From Pseudomonas sp. (GTDB lineage Bacteria; Pseudomonadota; Gammaproteobacteria; Pseudomonadales; Pseudomonadaceae), in assembly GCA_003525045.1 (NCBI GenBank), contig DQGF01000025.1:1-7785 (forward strand): DNA of 7,785 nt, read 5' to 3'. The notes under the pieces are model-generated. The model saw nothing but the letters and a program-made list of their open reading frames with translations, had not been told where the DNA came from and did no database searches. Both the position numbers and the translations under genes were made by a program. Shown piece after piece: positions 6,267 through 7,785 of the stretch (its first letter is position 1; every line of letters starts with the position of its first letter).

Positions 6267-6291
6267 AAGCGCTTCGAAGCTCAAAGCGCTT
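6267..6291. repeat. Paired AAGCGCTT palindromes
   Basis: Two identical copies of the self-complementary octamer AAGCGCTT (6267-6274 and 6284-6291) are separated by nine bases. They can pair with each other into a hairpin or each act as a small palindromic site. They lie 35 bases past the stop of the small minus-strand gene at 6326. No T-tract follows on either strand, so a classical terminator is not supported. Confidence 0.4.
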
Positions 6292-6325
6292 AGGGACCAG
6301 TTATCGCAGCGGATCTTGCAAAAAT

Positions 6326-6514
6326 TTACTTTTTGCCCAAAGTGATCTGCTTGGACGGGCCGAACGTCTGGCCGCTGACGCCTTTGGCAATTTGCTGGAT
6401 CTCGCCACCGGACTTGAGGAACGCAGCAATCTGGTTGTTGATCGATTCGCTGGTTTCAACGGCTGGAGCAGGCTTTGCTTTGCTGTTGGATGCTTTTACA
6501 CGCATGGCGGCCAT
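6326..6514 (-). CDS. Small protein with a SutA-like RNA-polymerase-binding core
   Basis: A 62-residue basic, low-complexity protein. The N-terminal third is rich in Lys, Ala and Pro (RVKASNSKAKPAPAV) and probably disordered. A helix-turn core follows, INNQIAAFLKSGGEIQQI (25-42), then a Gly/Ser/Lys tail. The FLKSGGEIQQI segment resembles, from memory, the FLSRGGKVQEI segment of the Pseudomonas slow-growth transcription factor SutA, whose central region contacts RNA polymerase beta. SutA is longer (about 105 residues) with an acidic N-terminus, so this is a relative at most. The start is uncertain: ATG at 6514 lies only three bases after AGG (6518-6520), while ATG at 6505 gives 59 residues with a 12-base spacing. 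A longer in-frame reading to 6634 includes an atypical leader and is not favoured. The gene lies on the same strand as, and 220 bases upstream of, the porin gene. Confidence 0.72.
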   Translation of the reverse strand: MAAMRVKASNSKAKPAPAVETSESINNQIAAFLKSGGEIQQIAKGVSGQTFGPSKQITLGKK

Positions 6515-6864
6515 TAACCTGTAGAAAATTAACTTGGCCAGGCATCGTACAGGAAATACTTGACAATTGCTTGGTAAATATCCCCCTAAATGCACATTGC
6601 CGGTGAATGACGGGTCGCAAGTTATTATTCGCAATAGTCGCCTAAGCCGCTGTTTTAACTAAGAAGATCAGCGGAAAAATAAAGATTTTTGCTTGTCCCA
6701 CAGTGGCGAGAAGCGCCAGATCGGCCTGACGAGTGGCCAGGCACGCCAGACAAAATCGAGGAAAATTAAGGGCTTCAGAGGATTTTCCTGCGCCATCGGG
6801 CTGGCCAGCGAACGCGGTCCGCAAAACCGGGTAGAATGCCGCCCACGCAATGAGGGTATTGGAC
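6515..6864. other. 350-base intergenic stretch between divergent genes, with several inverted repeats
   Basis: No credible gene is present; the open frames here lack ribosome-binding sites and recognisable sequence. The stretch must hold the minus-strand promoter of the 6326-6514 gene and the plus-strand promoter of cvfB. Inverted repeats visible are CCGCTG/CAGCGG (6647-6652 and 6669-6674), AAAAAT/ATTTTT (6675-6690), TGGCG/CGCCA (6704-6708 and 6714-6718) and AGGAAAAT/ATTTTCCT (6759-6766 and 6782-6789). CGCAA occurs twice, 14 bases apart, near 6616-6635. A structured transcript is possible but not shown. Confidence 0.5.
6832..6837 (+). promoter_or_regulatory. cvfB: Candidate -10 element of the cvfB promoter
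   Basis: TAGAAT matches the sigma-70 -10 consensus TATAAT at five of six positions and lies 27 bases before the cvfB ATG. That would give a leader of roughly 20 bases containing the GAGG ribosome-binding site. No good -35 is found at 16-18 bases upstream, so the promoter would be weak or factor-dependent. Confidence 0.35.
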
Positions 6865-7701
6865 ATGGCTTTAGTCGGGCGTTACAACAGTTTGCAAGTG
6901 GTTAAACACACTAACTTCGGTTTATATCTGGACGGTGGCGCGGATGGCGAAATCCTCCTGCCTAATCGTTATATCCCCAAAGATATTCCCAGCGAAGATG
7001 AAGACTGGCTCAACGTTTTTATTTATCTGGACAGCGATGACAAACTCATCGCAACTACCGAAAAGCCGAAAGTGCAGGTCGGTGAATTCGCCAGTTTGAA
7101 AGTCGTTGAAGTCAACAGCATCGGGGTTTTCCTGGATTGGGGCTTGCCGAAGGATCTGTTGCTGCCGTACTCCGAAGAGAAACGTCAGATGACCGCCGGC
7201 GAGTATGTCGTGGTGCACGTGTACCTCGACAAACACACGCGCCGCATCACTGCGACGGCGCGTCTGGACCGCTACCTGGACAAGACCCCGGCCAACTACA
7301 CCGCTGGCCAGGAGGTTGATCTGCTGGTGGCCGAAGCCACCGACATGGGGTTCAAGGCGATCATCAATAACAAGCACTGGGGCCTGATCCACAAGAACGA
7401 AATCTTCAAGTTCATGCGCGCCGGTAAAGAAGAAAAGGGCTTTATCAAAGAAGTCCGGGCCGATGGCAAAATCAGCCTGAGCCTGCAACCGGTCGGCGAA
7501 GAAGCCGCCACCAGTCTCAACTCGAAGATCCTTGCCAGGTTGCGCGACAACAACGGCACACTGCCGGTGAGCGACAAGAGCGACCCGACGGTAATCACCA
7601 GCATGTTTGGCGTCAGCAAGGGCAACTTCAAAAAGGCGATCGGTGCGTTGTACAAGAACGGCCAGATCGTTATTCACGCCGATCGCATTGAACTGAGCTG
7701 A
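6865..7701 (+). CDS. cvfB: CvfB family S1-domain RNA-binding protein
   Basis: A 278-residue cytoplasmic protein of the CvfB/YitL family. It consists of tandem S1-type OB-fold domains followed by a C-terminal winged helix. The first domain covers about 1-65 (VGRYNSLQVVKHTNFGLYLD), the second about 66-135 (VGEFASLKVVEVNSIGVFLDWG), and the third about 146-208 (AGQEVDLLVAEATDMGFKAII, then GKISLSLQP). The winged helix spans about 215-278. CvfB of Staphylococcus aureus binds RNA and influences virulence gene expression, and related proteins are viewed as RNA-binding regulators; the role in Pseudomonas is not established to my knowledge. The start at 6865 (MALVGRYN) follows GAGG at 6852-6855. An in-frame ATG at 6850 would add five residues without a ribosome-binding site. 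The gene stands alone between divergent and REPIN borders. The family call is firm. Confidence 0.92.
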   Translation: MALVGRYNSLQVVKHTNFGLYLDGGADGEILLPNRYIPKDIPSEDEDWLNVFIYLDSDDKLIATTEKPKVQVGEFASLKVVEVNSIGVFLDWGLPKDLLLPYSEEKRQMTAGEYVVVHVYLDKHTRRITATARLDRYLDKTPANYTAGQEVDLLVAEATDMGFKAIINNKHWGLIHKNEIFKFMRAGKEEKGFIKEVRADGKISLSLQPVGEEAATSLNSKILARLRDNNGTLPVSDKSDPTVITSMFGVSKGNFKKAIGALYKNGQIVIHADRIELS

Positions 7702-7715
7702 CAAGCACCGCCCCC

Positions 7716-7785
7716 TGTAGGAGCGAGCTTGCTCGCGATGGTCGTCAACGATAACGCTGGAAACCTGACACCCCGCGGTGCTCTC
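7716..7785. repeat. REPIN left part of the GGAGCGAGCTTGCTCGCGA type, cut by the window end
   Basis: TGTAGGAGCGAGCTTGCTCG (7716-7735), followed by CGATGG, is a standard Pseudomonas REP arm. The bases after it (CGTCAACGATAACGC...) resemble the usual spacer of this REPIN class, so the mate arm is expected within a few dozen bases outside the window. It starts 15 bases after the cvfB stop and is a third arm type in this window. Confidence 0.87.

Noticed and set aside
6267..6291. AAGCGCTT hairpin as a terminator for the small minus-strand gene
   Set aside because: No U-tract follows on the minus strand, so intrinsic termination is not supported.
6561..6566. A perfect TTGACA -35 hexamer on the plus strand
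   Set aside because: No acceptable -10 hexamer lies 16-18 bases downstream (the bases there are C-rich), so a promoter cannot be supported.
6616..6635. AT-rich CGCAA-N9-CGCAA segment considered as a Fur-type box
   Set aside because: Only a partial GAATAATAA-like match and no dyad of the required length; called only as a short direct repeat.
6642..6866. A 74-codon minus-strand frame with a hydrophobic C-terminus
   Set aside because: Its start overlaps the cvfB start codon region, no Shine-Dalgarno sequence precedes it, and it spans the inverted-repeat stretch; coding is not supported.
6693..6905. A 70-codon plus-strand frame before cvfB
   Set aside because: It overlaps the cvfB start in another frame, lacks a ribosome-binding site, and its composition reflects the intergenic repeats rather than a protein.
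6922..7704. A 260-codon minus-strand frame antisense to cvfB
   Set aside because: It is almost fully overlapped by a clear S1-domain gene, and the translation shows no family features.

Overview
The window looks like ordinary chromosomal core DNA from a fluorescent pseudomonad (Pseudomonas fluorescens group). The evidence is the phhA-phhB-phhC phenylalanine-catabolic order, the GC-rich codon use, and several copies of the REP palindromes typical of P. fluorescens/P. putida genomes, with arms such as GGGAGCGGGCTTGCTCGCGA, GAGCTGGCTTGCCAGCGA and GGAGCGAGCTTGCTCGCGA.

Layout. Bases 1-283 hold a REP half at the left edge, a weak terminator-like hairpin, and the control region of phhA with a good candidate PhhR/TyrR box at 145-162. 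Bases 284-2734 (+) hold phhA (phenylalanine 4-hydroxylase), phhB (pterin-4a-carbinolamine dehydratase) and phhC (aromatic aminotransferase). PhhA makes tyrosine from phenylalanine, PhhB dehydrates the oxidised pterin so that it can be reduced again, and PhhC transaminates the aromatic amino acid. phhB and phhC overlap by one base. A strong symmetrical terminator (2751-2782) and a complete REPIN (2842-2931) separate this operon from a convergent DUF899 thioredoxin-fold gene (3018-3752, -).

The DUF899 gene is divergent from a small winged-helix-like protein resembling DUF2513 (3941-4330, +). The shared 188-base gap carries an imperfect 24-bp palindrome that could be an operator. A second REPIN of a different sequence type (4347-4438) follows. 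Then come two envelope genes on the minus strand, 65 bases apart: a TorF-family putative outer-membrane porin (5389-6105), transcribed first, and a DUF6279 outer-membrane lipoprotein (4454-5323). Further upstream on the same strand is a 62-residue protein whose core resembles the RNA-polymerase-binding segment of SutA (6326-6514). A 350-base intergenic stretch with several inverted repeats leads to cvfB (6865-7701, +), an S1-domain RNA-binding protein, followed by one half of another REPIN cut by the window edge.

I found no mobile element, phage, CRISPR array, tRNA, rRNA or defence-type cluster, and nothing that convincingly forms a new multi-gene system. The least explained items are the SutA-like mini-protein, the divergent palindrome, the structured intergenic stretch before cvfB, and the TorF/DUF6279 pair.
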